From: JAYEMH01 sp034717985 [NCBI: Candidatus Ratteibacteria bacterium]
GTDB lineage: Bacteria; CAZDME01; JAYEMH01
Reading direction: 5' to 3'
DNA length: 13,650 nucleotides
NCBI GenBank assembly: GCA_034717985.1
Contig: JAYEMH010000024.1
Location: 1-13,650, forward strand
Below, piece by piece: positions 1-7,557 of the stretch. Below the pieces are notes generated by a model. That model made no database searches and was not told where the DNA came from. It saw nothing but the letters and a program-made list of their open reading frames with translations. Position 1 is the stretch's first letter, and every line of letters begins with the position of its first letter. Position numbers and translations under genes: made by a program.

Positions 1-673
1 GGCTGAAAGGGATGATTTCATCATCCCGGCTATGAATAATCAGTTTGGGAATGGTTAAATCCTTTATTTTAGAGAGCGAATCATATCTCTGGGTAACAAT
101 CAACTTTATCGGAAGATGAGGATAAAGTTCTCTTCCCATATCGCATAGAGAGGTAAAAGCCCCAAAGGCAATTAAAGCCGAAGCCTTAATCTTTTTCGCC
201 AAATCAATGGCTACTGCCCCGCCCAAAGATTCGCCGTAGAGAATAATTTTATCTTTATCAATATCGGCGCGCCCCAAGAGGTAATCGTAGGCTCCTTTAG
301 CGTCCAGATAAATCCCTTTTTCTGAAGGCCTCCCCGGGCTTTTTCCATATCCGCGATAATCAAAGATGAAAACATTGAGTTTTAATTTATTAAAAATTTC
401 AAAAAAATCTATCCGGTGGCCGATGTTTCCGCCGTTCCCGTGGCAAAAAAGTATTGTCCCCCGGGCCTCTTCCGCCGGAATAAACCAGCCGTTAATCTTT
501 TTGCCGTCCGAAGTCCGATAAAATATTTCTTCAAAAGATAATCCTTTGTCCGCGGGGGTAAATTCGATAATCGCTGAAGGGAAATAGATGTTTTTATGTT
601 CGAAATTTCTGACATAAGCCCAGCCAGCTATTAAAATTAAAGAGGCAATAATCGGGTATACTAACATCTTCAT
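1..673 (-). CDS. Alpha/beta hydrolase (ABHD13/Bem46-like), 3' end cut by window
   Basis: The first 224 codons of a serine-hydrolase-fold protein are visible; the end lies left of the window. Residues 4-20 form one hydrophobic segment (a membrane anchor or uncleaved signal), so the domain probably sits outside the cytoplasmic membrane. Oxyanion-loop motif HGNGGN is at about 78-83, DYRGYGKS at 105-112, nucleophile elbow GESLGG (Ser149) at 147-152, and the acid-residue region HSRDDEIIP at 214-222. The catalytic His would lie beyond the edge. The order and spacing match the ABHD13/Bem46-type hydrolases, whose substrates are mostly unknown. I start it at the ATG at 673; a second ATG at 667 is possible and neither has a strong Shine-Dalgarno. 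It lies 70 bp downstream of mnmA on the same strand and may share its transcript. The fold is secure; the substrate cannot be inferred. Confidence 0.88.
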   Translation of the reverse strand, partial: MKMLVYPIIASLILIAGWAYVRNFEHKNIYFPSAIIEFTPADKGLSFEEIFYRTSDGKKINGWFIPAEEARGTILFCHGNGGNIGHRIDFFEIFNKLKLNVFIFDYRGYGKSPGRPSEKGIYLDAKGAYDYLLGRADIDKDKIILYGESLGGAVAIDLAKKIKASALIAFGAFTSLCDMGRELYPHLPIKLIVTQRYDSLSKIKDLTIPKLIIHSRDDEIIPFS

Positions 674-743
674 TATTTAAGAATTATATATCACATTAGT
701 GAGAACGTGAAGTGATTTATTAATTATGAGTTGGCCCCGCTGG

Positions 744-1805
744 TCATTCGGGGAACTTTGATTTTTCTATAATTCCTCCTCCGAGAACCATGTCGCCGTC
801 GTAGAAAACAACCGCCTGCCCGGGTGTTATCGCCCTTTGCGCTTCTTTAAATTTCACTAAAATTCTATTCCCCTTCCGGGGAAACAACCTTGCTTTGGCT
901 CCCTGATGAAGATATCTTATCTTTGCTTTTACCATAAAGCCTTCCGGAATATTTTCCTCACATATACAGCTAACCGCCCGGGCGATTAATTCATCCTGAT
1001 AAAGATTCTTTTCAGGAGCGACAAAAACCGTGTTACTTTTGGGCTCAAGAGCCTTTACATATAAGGGTTCTTTATTAGAAATTCCCAATCCCTTTCGCTG
1101 GCCGATGGTATAGAAAGCGAGACCCGAATGTCTCCCTAAAATCTCTCCTTTAGTATTTAATATTGGACCGGGGCAGTCAACCTCTGGGATCCAATCTTTC
1201 AGGAACTTCCGGTAATCATTCCCGGGAATAAAACAAATTTCCTGACTCTCTTTCTCTAATTCTACCGAAAGGGCCAGCTCTCTGGCTCTGTTTTTTACCT
1301 CTTCTTTGGTATAATCGCCCAACGGCAGCAAAATTTGTTTCAATTGATTCTGTCTTAAAGGATAGAGTACATAGGATTGATCCTTCTTTAAATCAACCGC
1401 CTTTTTAAGTAAATATTTTTCCCTGTTTTTATCATATTCAATTCTTGCGTAATGTCCTGTGGCTGCGAATTCTATTCCCAAATCTTTAGCCTTCTTAAGC
1501 AGATATTCGAATTTTATATACTGATTACATCTTATGCAGGGATTGGGGGTTCTGCCTTGCCGATATTCTTTACAGAAACTGTCAATTATTTTTTCCTTAA
1601 AAACATCTTCTACATCAAATAGATAATGCGGAATATCCAGTTTCTCCGCTACCTTCTTTGCTTTAACCGCCTTGTTAGAAACAAACTGCCGGAGTTGTAA
1701 AGTCGCGCCAATAACTTTAAATCCTTTCTCCTTAAGAAGAAAGGCGGCAACCGAAGAATCAACCCCGCCGCTCATCGCGACGAGAACTTTTTTACTTTTC
1801 ATCAT
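744..1805 (-). CDS. mnmA: tRNA-specific 2-thiouridylase MnmA
   Basis: MnmA activates U34 of tRNA Lys/Glu/Gln with ATP and inserts sulfur to give 2-thiouridine, acting in the cytoplasm with a sulfur-relay donor. The 353 residues are close to the usual 350-370. Visible motifs: PP-loop SGGVDSS (12-18), the first catalytic cysteine in NPCIRCN (Cys90), ATGHYAR (115-121), KKDQSYVLY (140-148), the second catalytic cysteine in SQEICFIPG (Cys191), and FYTIGQRKGLGI (231-242) leading into the C-terminal beta domains. The N-terminal stretch after GATL is shorter than in many homologues and lacks the common Cys-Cys-Ser element there; the two catalytic cysteines are intact. Two ATGs occur in tandem (1805 and 1802). 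No strong Shine-Dalgarno is seen within the usual spacing (GGAG lies about 20 nt upstream). A divergent promoter region separates it from the DUF72 gene. Confidence 0.97.
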   Translation of the reverse strand: MMKSKKVLVAMSGGVDSSVAAFLLKEKGFKVIGATLQLRQFVSNKAVKAKKVAEKLDIPHYLFDVEDVFKEKIIDSFCKEYRQGRTPNPCIRCNQYIKFEYLLKKAKDLGIEFAATGHYARIEYDKNREKYLLKKAVDLKKDQSYVLYPLRQNQLKQILLPLGDYTKEEVKNRARELALSVELEKESQEICFIPGNDYRKFLKDWIPEVDCPGPILNTKGEILGRHSGLAFYTIGQRKGLGISNKEPLYVKALEPKSNTVFVAPEKNLYQDELIARAVSCICEENIPEGFMVKAKIRYLHQGAKARLFPRKGNRILVKFKEAQRAITPGQAVVFYDGDMVLGGGIIEKSKFPE

Positions 1806-1821
1806 GATTAAATAATCCGCT

Positions 1822-1850
1822 TTAACTCCTTATCTTATATGTGCTATAAT
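1822..1850 (+). promoter_or_regulatory. Probable extended -10 sigma70 promoter for the DUF72 gene
   Basis: A perfect TATAAT (1845-1850) is preceded by TGC, giving an extended -10. TTAACT (1822-1827), matching the -35 consensus at four of six positions, lies 17 nt upstream. The start site would be near 1857, with the ribosome-binding site at 1870-1874 in the leader. It overlaps the opposing mnmA promoter. Confidence 0.6.
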
Positions 1851-1860
1851 GCCTTGTCCA
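1832..1860 (-). promoter_or_regulatory. Probable sigma70 promoter for mnmA
   Basis: Reading the minus strand, a -35 TGGACA (1855-1860) and a -10 TAAGAT (1832-1837) are separated by exactly 17 nt. Transcription would begin near 1825, leaving a leader of about 20 nt before mnmA. The -10 matches consensus at four of six positions, so this is plausible but unproven. Confidence 0.5.
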
Positions 1861-1888
1861 GCAAAAAAAGGAGGTAACCGGCCGACTG

Positions 1889-2638
1889 ATGAAAAAAGCT
1901 AAAGCTTTCATCGGCACCAGCGGCTATAATTATAAACATTGGGGAGGAGGTGTTTTCTACCCGAATGGCCTGCCTTCCAGCCGGTGGCTGGAACACTATA
2001 CCCGGCATTTTAAGACGGTGGAGCTTAATGTTACCTTTTATCGCCTCCCCGGCCGCAAAACCTTTGCCGGCTGGTATCGGCGCACCCCCGGAGGTTTCAG
2101 TTTTGCCATAAAAGGAAACCGTTTTATTACCCACCTGAAGAAATTAAAAGACTCTAAAGATTCCCTTCAGCTCTTTTTCAGAAATGCCTCCGCCCTAAAA
2201 GAAAAATTGAGTGTCGTCCTCTGGCAGTTACCGGCCAATTTTCACTTGAATTTAGAAAGACTTGACGAATTTTCCACCCTGCTTACAAAAAATCCACTGG
2301 GTAAAAAAGTGCGTCAGGCCTTTGAATTTCGCCATCTCTCCTGGTTCTGCCCGGAGGTATATTCTATCCTGCGAAAACATAACTTTTCCCTCTGTCTTGC
2401 TCATTCCTCTCGCTGGCCAATGGTTGAAATTGCTGCGGCTGATTTTGTCTATCTGCGATTCCATGGCGGCACCGTTCTCTACGGCTCAAATTATTCGGAA
2501 AAGGAATTAAAGGAATGGGCCGTTAAAGCAAAAGGCTTCCTTGAAGAAGGAAAGGACATTTATATCTACTTCAATAATGACGCCTCCGGCTATGCGGTAA
2601 AAAATGCCAAACGTTTTAGAGAGCTTTTAGAAAATTGA
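1889..2638 (+). CDS. DUF72 family protein (YecE-like)
   Basis: This 249-residue protein has the diagnostic DUF72 pattern: FIGTSGYNYKHW near the N-terminus (7-18), TVELNVTFYRLP (43-54), FAIKGNRFITH (72-82), VLWQLPANF (110-118), FEFRHLSW (145-152), a YLRFHG segment (188-193) and the C-terminal YIYFNNDASGYAVKNA (225-240). Members have a TIM-barrel-like fold. Their biochemical function is not established, so no reaction is assigned. The length is typical. An AGGAGGT Shine-Dalgarno (1869-1875) lies upstream of the ATG at 1889; spacing is about 13 nt, longer than ideal, but no nearer start codon exists in frame. It is the only complete plus-strand gene here, divergent from mnmA and convergent with the envelope cluster. 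Confidence 0.93.
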   Translation: MKKAKAFIGTSGYNYKHWGGGVFYPNGLPSSRWLEHYTRHFKTVELNVTFYRLPGRKTFAGWYRRTPGGFSFAIKGNRFITHLKKLKDSKDSLQLFFRNASALKEKLSVVLWQLPANFHLNLERLDEFSTLLTKNPLGKKVRQAFEFRHLSWFCPEVYSILRKHNFSLCLAHSSRWPMVEIAAADFVYLRFHGGTVLYGSNYSEKELKEWAVKAKGFLEEGKDIYIYFNNDASGYAVKNAKRFRELLEN

Positions 2639-2658
2639 AGCAGGTTAATACACCTGCT
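2639..2658. terminator. Terminator-like hairpin between convergent genes
   Basis: Perfect 7-bp arms AGCAGGT (2639-2645) and ACCTGCT (2652-2658) flank a 6-nt loop, directly after the DUF72 stop and about 30 nt past the stop of the minus-strand barrel gene. On the minus strand the stem is followed by TTCAATTTTCT, a weak U-rich tract; on the plus strand there is none. It probably serves the minus-strand operon. Strength is uncertain. Confidence 0.4.
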
Positions 2659-2687
2659 CAAATACCAGCGTTGTCTCAATAGCTTTA

Positions 2688-3932
2688 TCAAAACACATAT
2701 TTCAAACTCAGACGGCAGGTGGTATATTCTACGTCTGCTTTTTGGACATAATCCTTAAAAACCTGCCTCAGGCGCAGATTCAGAATGACTGCCTGATTGC
2801 AGAATTTCTTCTCCAGATTGACCAGGGCGGCGCAGATATCCTTATTCTTACCCTTTTTGTTTAAGAAATTATAACGGCTTAAATCCAACCGGCACTTTAT
2901 TCCCCAGGTTTTCTTCCGGCGCCAGCTCAGTCCGATTGAACCCCGATTACGGTTAAAAGTCAGACTGGGGGCATCAGGATAATCCATCTCCTTGCGGGAA
3001 AGACCTAAATTGAGAGCCACAACTCTGATTTTATCTTTAATTAAATCAAACCGCCAATTATTTTCCACCAAACTGCCCCGATAATCGTGGTTATAGGTTA
3101 AATAGTCTTTTTTTAAGTCTTCGTAGCGCAAACTTAAATTTATCCAGCCGCTCAGTTTAAATTTATTTAAAACATACCAGCGGCGGTAATCATAATCATG
3201 CGAGTCTTCCCTTTCCTCAATATCAATGGTATTACCGGCTCCATTCTCTATCTGGAAGCGGATAAGCTTGATGAAATCTAAATCCGGTTTCAAATCAAAT
3301 CCGCCTTTTATTACATCTTCCTCCCGGTCCGCCCGGCTGGTTCTTTCCCGATGCCGCAATTTATAGCCGGCTTTAGCGGTTAAAAATTTATCCAGAAAAT
3401 ATTTCTGCCCCTTTATCCGGATATAACTTTCCAACTCATCCTTGTTATTTCCTTGAAGATAATCGTAATCATTAAGCCCGCCCTCAAAACTCATCTGCCA
3501 GCAATCTTTATCCTTCAGGGTCAAATTAAGCCTGCTTTTAATCTGGTTATATTCATTTTGAGGGCTATGTTCATAACGCCTTTCTCTATAATCATTTTTT
3601 AACCTCCACCTTATAGAAGTCGGCTCTTTGAGCCAGAACCAGTCAGCGGTCCAAAAAAATGTTTTCAACTGATTATCCCGGCTTTCATCTATTTCATAAT
3701 CCTTATCGGAAACCTTACAGCCTAATTTATAGCCGAAATGCTTATCCAACTCCTTCCTGAAATTGAAATATCCTTTAGCGTAGCGATAATCTAAATCCAG
3801 ATCCTCCTCTTCAATCAAACTGGCCGTGCTTCGCCGGCCGTACTCCGAGGAGATTTCAATCTTTTCGTTTTCCGCCCAGGCTAAACTTGAAAAAAGGAAT
3901 ATACCTGCCAGGATAAAGGTTAGCTTAGTCAA
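2688..3932 (-). CDS. Probable outer-membrane beta-barrel protein, function unknown
   Basis: I do not recognise a named family. The 414-residue product begins with a typical signal peptide (MTKLTFILAGIFLFSSLAWA, predicted cleavage after Ala20). The rest is rich in Tyr, Trp, Arg, Asp and Lys, with alternating polar/hydrophobic strands (for example YFNFRKEL, IRWRLKNDY, NLSLRYEDL, SIGLSWRRK, VILNLRLRQ) and ends SLKYVF with a terminal Phe, the usual C-terminal signature of barrel proteins recognised by the BAM machinery. This suggests an outer-membrane barrel, perhaps a pore or anchor. The start is a TTG; the only Shine-Dalgarno-like sequence nearby is a weak AGG. It is in the same frame as the upstream deacetylase, separated only by that gene's TAG and three codons, so it is surely co-translated or coupled. 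Localisation is fairly sure; function is unknown. Confidence 0.8.
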   Translation of the reverse strand: MTKLTFILAGIFLFSSLAWAENEKIEISSEYGRRSTASLIEEEDLDLDYRYAKGYFNFRKELDKHFGYKLGCKVSDKDYEIDESRDNQLKTFFWTADWFWLKEPTSIRWRLKNDYRERRYEHSPQNEYNQIKSRLNLTLKDKDCWQMSFEGGLNDYDYLQGNNKDELESYIRIKGQKYFLDKFLTAKAGYKLRHRERTSRADREEDVIKGGFDLKPDLDFIKLIRFQIENGAGNTIDIEEREDSHDYDYRRWYVLNKFKLSGWINLSLRYEDLKKDYLTYNHDYRGSLVENNWRFDLIKDKIRVVALNLGLSRKEMDYPDAPSLTFNRNRGSIGLSWRRKKTWGIKCRLDLSRYNFLNKKGKNKDICAALVNLEKKFCNQAVILNLRLRQVFKDYVQKADVEYTTCRLSLKYVF

Positions 3933-3941
3933 AATTAAAGC

Positions 3942-4718
3942 CTATTCTTCCTCTATTATTTCTGAGACGGTAACAAATTCATAACCTCTTTCCCTTAAAG
4001 CGTCAATCACTCTGGGAAGACTTCCAATGGTTGAGCGGCACTGCTCATGGCAGACAATAATGGAGCCGCTATAAGCCGTACCCAGAATTATTTCTTCAAT
4101 TTGTTTTTCGTTTATGCCGGACCAATCTTTAGAATCAACCGTCCAGAGAATCATCTTTAAACCGAATCGGGGTATAATTACTAAATCTTCTAACATCATT
4201 GTCCCGTAAGGCGGCCGAAAAAGAGTGGGAACATCCCCGGTAATCTCTTCTAAAATCCTTTGTGTTTTTTTAACTTCCTGAATAACTTTTAGCGGCTCCG
4301 ACCGGCCCATATTCGGGTGAGAATAAGAATGGTTGCCAATCTCGTGCCCCCGCTTCTTTATTTCCTTGACCAGCTCCGGATAAACTTCAGCATTTTGGCC
4401 AATCAGAAAAAAGGTTGCCACGACCTCTTTCCCCTCTAATGTTTCAAGGAGTAAAAGAGTCGTTTTGGGATTGGGACCGTCATCAAAGGTTAAGGCTACC
4501 TTTCGGGACTTTTCCGGACCCGACCAGAAAACTGAGGTTTGAATGCCTTTATGCTTCTTGAGATTTCTAAACTGCCGCCGCTCTTTAAAATTATAAAAAC
4601 TCTTTTTGATTTTCTCTGGTACCATCTCCTGCTCGGCAAAAACCAGCGGCGATAAATTAAAAAACCATGCCAGAATAAATATAAAAATAAACAATTTCTT
4701 CATCTTATGTTTTTTCAA
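3942..4718 (-). CDS. Polysaccharide deacetylase (NodB homology domain, CE4-type)
   Basis: This enzyme is predicted to remove N- or O-acetyl groups from an extracytoplasmic polysaccharide such as peptidoglycan or exopolysaccharide. A hydrophobic signal/anchor covers about 8-28 (LFIFIFILAWFFNLSPLVFA). NodB motifs appear in order: TFDDGP (77-82, catalytic base and metal Asp), HSYSHP (130-135, metal His130/His134), RPPYG (168-172), WTVDSKDW (192-199) and IIVCHE with His224. All metal and catalytic positions seem present; motif 5 reads CHE rather than the usual LHD. Length 258 is typical for a single-domain CE4 enzyme. A TTG at 4718, four nt after a GGAGG, overlaps the end of the upstream membrane-protein gene by 14 nt. 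An ATG at 4703 is the alternative, with no close Shine-Dalgarno; both leave the signal segment intact. The polymer substrate is not inferable. Confidence 0.93.
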   Translation of the reverse strand: MKKHKMKKLFIFIFILAWFFNLSPLVFAEQEMVPEKIKKSFYNFKERRQFRNLKKHKGIQTSVFWSGPEKSRKVALTFDDGPNPKTTLLLLETLEGKEVVATFFLIGQNAEVYPELVKEIKKRGHEIGNHSYSHPNMGRSEPLKVIQEVKKTQRILEEITGDVPTLFRPPYGTMMLEDLVIIPRFGLKMILWTVDSKDWSGINEKQIEEIILGTAYSGSIIVCHEQCRSTIGSLPRVIDALRERGYEFVTVSEIIEEE

Positions 4719-5826
4719 AAAACCTCCCGGATTTTACCTCCGCGGTTAGCATATCAAACAAATCGTATCTCTCTTCAATCCTGGCTAAAAACTTCAGGTT
4801 GAAGGTTTGAAAAAATACCGGGAGCGGAAGAAACAGGCAGTTAAAACAAAATCCGGCAGCCAAAAGAAGAGAGAGGCCGATAACAACCAACAAGCCGATA
4901 TAGGCGGGGTGTAAAAAATCCGGCATAATTTTATATCCGAGAAATGCCATACCGGCCATTGCCCCGGCCGGCAGTATCAAACCTATAGAAATTACCATTC
5001 CTGCCAGCCCGGCCAAAAATGCCGCCGCAATAAACAATCCGACCCTTATTAATAAATATAATGAAACAGAACCCTTATGTTTTTTAACCATTGATAATAC
5101 CGGCGGCCAGGCTTTGAGTATTCCCACCTTATCTTTATACATAACCGGCAGGATAAAATTGCGCACCACAAAGTTTAAGAGGACAGATATTATAACGAAA
5201 ACGATAAATGTTAATAAAACCGGTAAAATAGCCAGAATAATCCGTCCGGCGCATGGTTTTATTCCCTGGTTAAAAATACCTATCCTGGATAATGACAAAT
5301 ACCCCGCCAAACCCAGCAAACCCACAAAGGCAGAACCGATTAAAGCTATTATGACATTCCAGAGAAAATAAGAATTGCCTGCCGATTTATTTTCACGGAA
5401 TGGCATCTTTACCGAAGCGTCATTTCTGACTATTGCCTCCAGGAATATAAAGGAAAACCTGGAATAGAGCCAGGTGAAAACTAAAAATAAAAAAGAGAAA
5501 ATAAAAAAGAGAAAAACAATAATGAAAATAATAACTGCCTTATTGGTCTCTTTGAGAGTGGTAAAAAACTTTCCACGGGGGGGCGGAATACCGCCTTTCG
5601 CCGGAGCCGCTCTATCAGCCCCGGCCGTTTCTTCTATGGCCGGCTGAGCGGAATCCTGTCTCGGGAGGTTGATATTGCCCCGGGAATTAGAGCCATAAGT
5701 AAACTGTCCGGCCAATAAAGCGATAAATCCCAGGATAAGCCATTTTTTTATCTGGAAAGGACGGAAAAGGACAGTCATGGTCCATTCCCATGAAACGGCA
5801 ATTATTTCAGGAAAATTTCCTCTCAC
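4705..5826 (-). CDS. Polytopic membrane protein of unknown function
   Basis: The product has 373 residues and several hydrophobic segments: about 30-45 (WLILGFIALLAGQF), 95-120 (AVIIFIIVFLFFIFSFLFLVFTW with flanks), then four or more in 155-345, including glycine- and alanine-rich helices. An N-terminal segment of the type SWEWTMTVLFRPFQIKKWLILGF recalls uncharacterised bacterial integral membrane proteins that open with a Trp/Phe-rich amphipathic stretch. A soluble, proline- and alanine-rich loop lies at about 48-85. No catalytic motif is visible. The start is a GTG at 5826 with a GAGGG three nt upstream, seven nt after the aldolase stop; a later ATG (5778) would remove only the first 16 residues. 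It overlaps the deacetylase start, so the two are probably translationally coupled, suggesting an envelope role. Function is unassigned. Confidence 0.8.
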   Translation of the reverse strand: MRGNFPEIIAVSWEWTMTVLFRPFQIKKWLILGFIALLAGQFTYGSNSRGNINLPRQDSAQPAIEETAGADRAAPAKGGIPPPRGKFFTTLKETNKAVIIFIIVFLFFIFSFLFLVFTWLYSRFSFIFLEAIVRNDASVKMPFRENKSAGNSYFLWNVIIALIGSAFVGLLGLAGYLSLSRIGIFNQGIKPCAGRIILAILPVLLTFIVFVIISVLLNFVVRNFILPVMYKDKVGILKAWPPVLSMVKKHKGSVSLYLLIRVGLFIAAAFLAGLAGMVISIGLILPAGAMAGMAFLGYKIMPDFLHPAYIGLLVVIGLSLLLAAGFCFNCLFLPLPVFFQTFNLKFLARIEERYDLFDMLTAEVKSGRFFEKT

Positions 5827-5833
5827 TTTCCCT

Positions 5834-6748
5834 CTATCTTCTATATATCTCCATTATTTCCTTGAGCAGGGCCAGGGCTTCTTTTTTCGGGCGCTGGAAG
5901 GAATTGCGGCCAATGATGGAACCAAAACCGCCGCCGGCTTGAATCCCTTTGATTTCTTCCAGAACAGCCCCTTTATCTTTGGCGGCACCACCGGAGAAAA
6001 TAACTATCCGCCTGCCGTTAAAAGCACTCTGGATAACATGTTTCACTCTCTCGGGCAAGGTTTTGATGGGTATTTTTTCTTTTTCATAGACCTTTTTAGC
6101 TGCTTCTAATTCAATGTGTTCGGTTGGTGGTTTAACTTTAACGATATGGGCTCCAAGCTGGACACCAATTTGGGCCGCATAAGCGCATACATCAATGGCT
6201 GTCTCCCCTTCTTTGGATAAGCCGCTTCCCCGGGGATAAGACCAGATGACCACTACCAGGCCATTAGCTTTCGCCTCTTCACCCAGGGCTCGAATTTCTT
6301 CATACATTTCCTTGCGGTAAATCGAACCCGGATAAATAGTAAAACCAATCGCCGCACAACCCAAACGCAGGGCATCTTGCACCGAAGCGGTCACCGCCGG
6401 AATAGGGTCTTGACTTGCATAAAGCGTATCACTGCTATTGGCTTTAAGGATTAAGGGAAGTTCTCCGGCATAATCTCTTACCGCTGCCTCAATAAAACCA
6501 AGAGGGGCCGCATAAGCGCTGCAACCTGCCTCCAGGGCCAACTCAAAATGATAACGCGGGTCATAACCGGCCGGATTGGGAGCAAAGGTTCTGGCTGGTC
6601 CATGCTCAAAACCCTGGTCAACAGGCAAAATAACCATTTTTCCCGAGCCGCCCATACTGCCTTGATTAAGCATCCGGGCTAAATTACTCAGGGTTCCCGG
6701 ATTATCCGAACCGTACCAACTCAAAATTTCTTTTACTTTTGGGGTCAT
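5834..6748 (-). CDS. fbaB: Class I fructose-bisphosphate aldolase (DhnA/FbaB type)
   Basis: The enzyme cleaves or condenses fructose 1,6-bisphosphate with dihydroxyacetone phosphate and glyceraldehyde 3-phosphate through a Schiff base in the cytoplasm. Numbering from the preferred start: LPVDQGFEHGP (41-51), ANSSDTL (103-109), IGFTIYPGS (134-142), VVIWSYPRG (166-174), HIVKVKPP (201-208, containing the expected Schiff-base Lys), and the phosphate-binding FSGG (251-254) and GRN (280-282). At 304 residues it is between archaeal (about 265) and E. coli FbaB (350) lengths. The reading frame is open to an ATG at 6790. I choose the ATG at 6748 because GGAGG at 6754-6758 sits five nt before it and because the longer form would overlap the FNR gene and add only a polar tail. 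DhnA-family enzymes can also act in aromatic or autoinducer pathways; the glycolytic role is the default. Confidence 0.92.
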   Translation of the reverse strand: MTPKVKEILSWYGSDNPGTLSNLARMLNQGSMGGSGKMVILPVDQGFEHGPARTFAPNPAGYDPRYHFELALEAGCSAYAAPLGFIEAAVRDYAGELPLILKANSSDTLYASQDPIPAVTASVQDALRLGCAAIGFTIYPGSIYRKEMYEEIRALGEEAKANGLVVVIWSYPRGSGLSKEGETAIDVCAYAAQIGVQLGAHIVKVKPPTEHIELEAAKKVYEKEKIPIKTLPERVKHVIQSAFNGRRIVIFSGGAAKDKGAVLEEIKGIQAGGGFGSIIGRNSFQRPKKEALALLKEIMEIYRR

Positions 6749-6753
6749 TTTGT

Positions 6754-6758
6754 CCTCC
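6754..6758 (-). promoter_or_regulatory. Shine-Dalgarno that fixes the aldolase start
   Basis: GGAGG followed by five nt and ATG at 6748. This argues for the 304-residue aldolase rather than the 318-residue form that would begin at 6790 inside the preceding gene. Confidence 0.8.
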
Positions 6759-6782
6759 TTTTTTGCTGTGTGTTTTGAATTT

Positions 6783-7553
6783 TTATTCATATCCGCTAAA
6801 ATTCTCCGTCTTAATCTTTTGAACAGCTAATTTAAGCTCACCAAAGAGAATCTCTTTCATCGCTTCAACCATACCCGGCGGACCGGAGATATAAAAAAGA
6901 CGTTTGTCATAATCAGGAATTTCCTCTTTTATCATCGCCTCATCAATCCGGCCGGTTCTCCCCGGCCGACTCCGGGAATCATTCGGTAAAGTAATGGTAT
7001 AAATCACCTTTAAATTTTTATTGGCTGTCTGCATTTCGGCAAAATCTTCTTTAAAAACTACATCTTCAGGAGTATTACTGCTATAAAGCAAGACAATATC
7101 AACCGGACTCCGGCGGTCAGTTACAAATTTACAGATACTTCTTATTGGAGTTATACCGATTCCGCCAGAAAGAAAAGCAATCTTTGGATATTTGCTCTGT
7201 GGGTCCTGCCCCGTTAGATATTTATTATCTAACGGGGTAAACCGTCCATAAGCCAGGCGGATTCTCGCCCAATCGCCTGTTTTTAACTTATCCAGGGCCT
7301 TGGAATATTCGCTTCCGGTAAGTTTTTTGGTAAATTCTATATAGCCCCTCTCGGTCGGAGAATTGGAAAAGGAAAAAGGCTTGGTTTCATCCATAGACGA
7401 AGCTATCCCGTTAGCGGCACCCTCTATCTTTATGGAAACAAAGAAAAATTGTCCGGGAAGAAAATTAACTTCTTCCTTGACGAGAAAACGAAAGCTTTTG
7501 ACATTATGGGCGCGTTTAATTACCTCTTGCACTTCCGTCTCAAATTCCGCCAT
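6783..7553 (-). CDS. FNR-type FAD/NAD(P)-binding oxidoreductase
   Basis: A 256-residue flavin reductase of the ferredoxin-NADP reductase superfamily. The N-terminal FAD-binding barrel has LPGQFFFVS (32-40) and KPFSFSNSP (58-66), the counterpart of the RxYS flavin motif with Lys in place of Arg. The nucleotide-binding domain has FLSGGIGITPIRS (127-139) and FYISGPPGMV (220-229). There is no [2Fe-2S] domain, so an electron partner is presumably separate. Between the domains, residues about 106-121 form an apparent insert encoded around a perfect DNA palindrome (7209-7237; see findings). ATG at 7553 follows AAGGGAA, and the gene lies four nt after the GTPase gene, within the same operon. Physiological donor and acceptor are unknown; ferredoxin, flavodoxin, quinone or a free-flavin role are all possible. 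Confidence 0.88.
   Translation of the reverse strand: MAEFETEVQEVIKRAHNVKSFRFLVKEEVNFLPGQFFFVSIKIEGAANGIASSMDETKPFSFSNSPTERGYIEFTKKLTGSEYSKALDKLKTGDWARIRLAYGRFTPLDNKYLTGQDPQSKYPKIAFLSGGIGITPIRSICKFVTDRRSPVDIVLLYSSNTPEDVVFKEDFAEMQTANKNLKVIYTITLPNDSRSRPGRTGRIDEAMIKEEIPDYDKRLFYISGPPGMVEAMKEILFGELKLAVQKIKTENFSGYE
7209..7237. repeat. Perfect 12-bp inverted repeat inside the FNR-type gene
   Basis: CCCCGTTAGATA (7209-7220), loop TTTAT (7221-7225), TATCTAACGGGG (7226-7237). It is a perfect palindrome in coding sequence with no U-tract after it, so it is not an ordinary terminator. It encodes part of the insert between the two FNR domains. Confidence 0.85.
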
Positions 7554-7557
7554 TTTC

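Noticed and set aside
409-615. Minus-strand 68-codon open frame starting MSEISNIK
   Set aside because: It lies wholly inside the alpha/beta hydrolase gene in another frame; the hydrolase frame carries clear family motifs.
735-753. CCCCG/CGGGG hairpin across the mnmA stop as a terminator
   Set aside because: Only five base pairs, a 9-nt loop and no U-tract after it on the minus strand.
6749-6790. 14-residue N-terminal extension of the aldolase
   Set aside because: Its ATG overlaps the FNR-type gene, while the ATG at 6748 has GGAGG at ideal spacing and gives a normal N-terminus.
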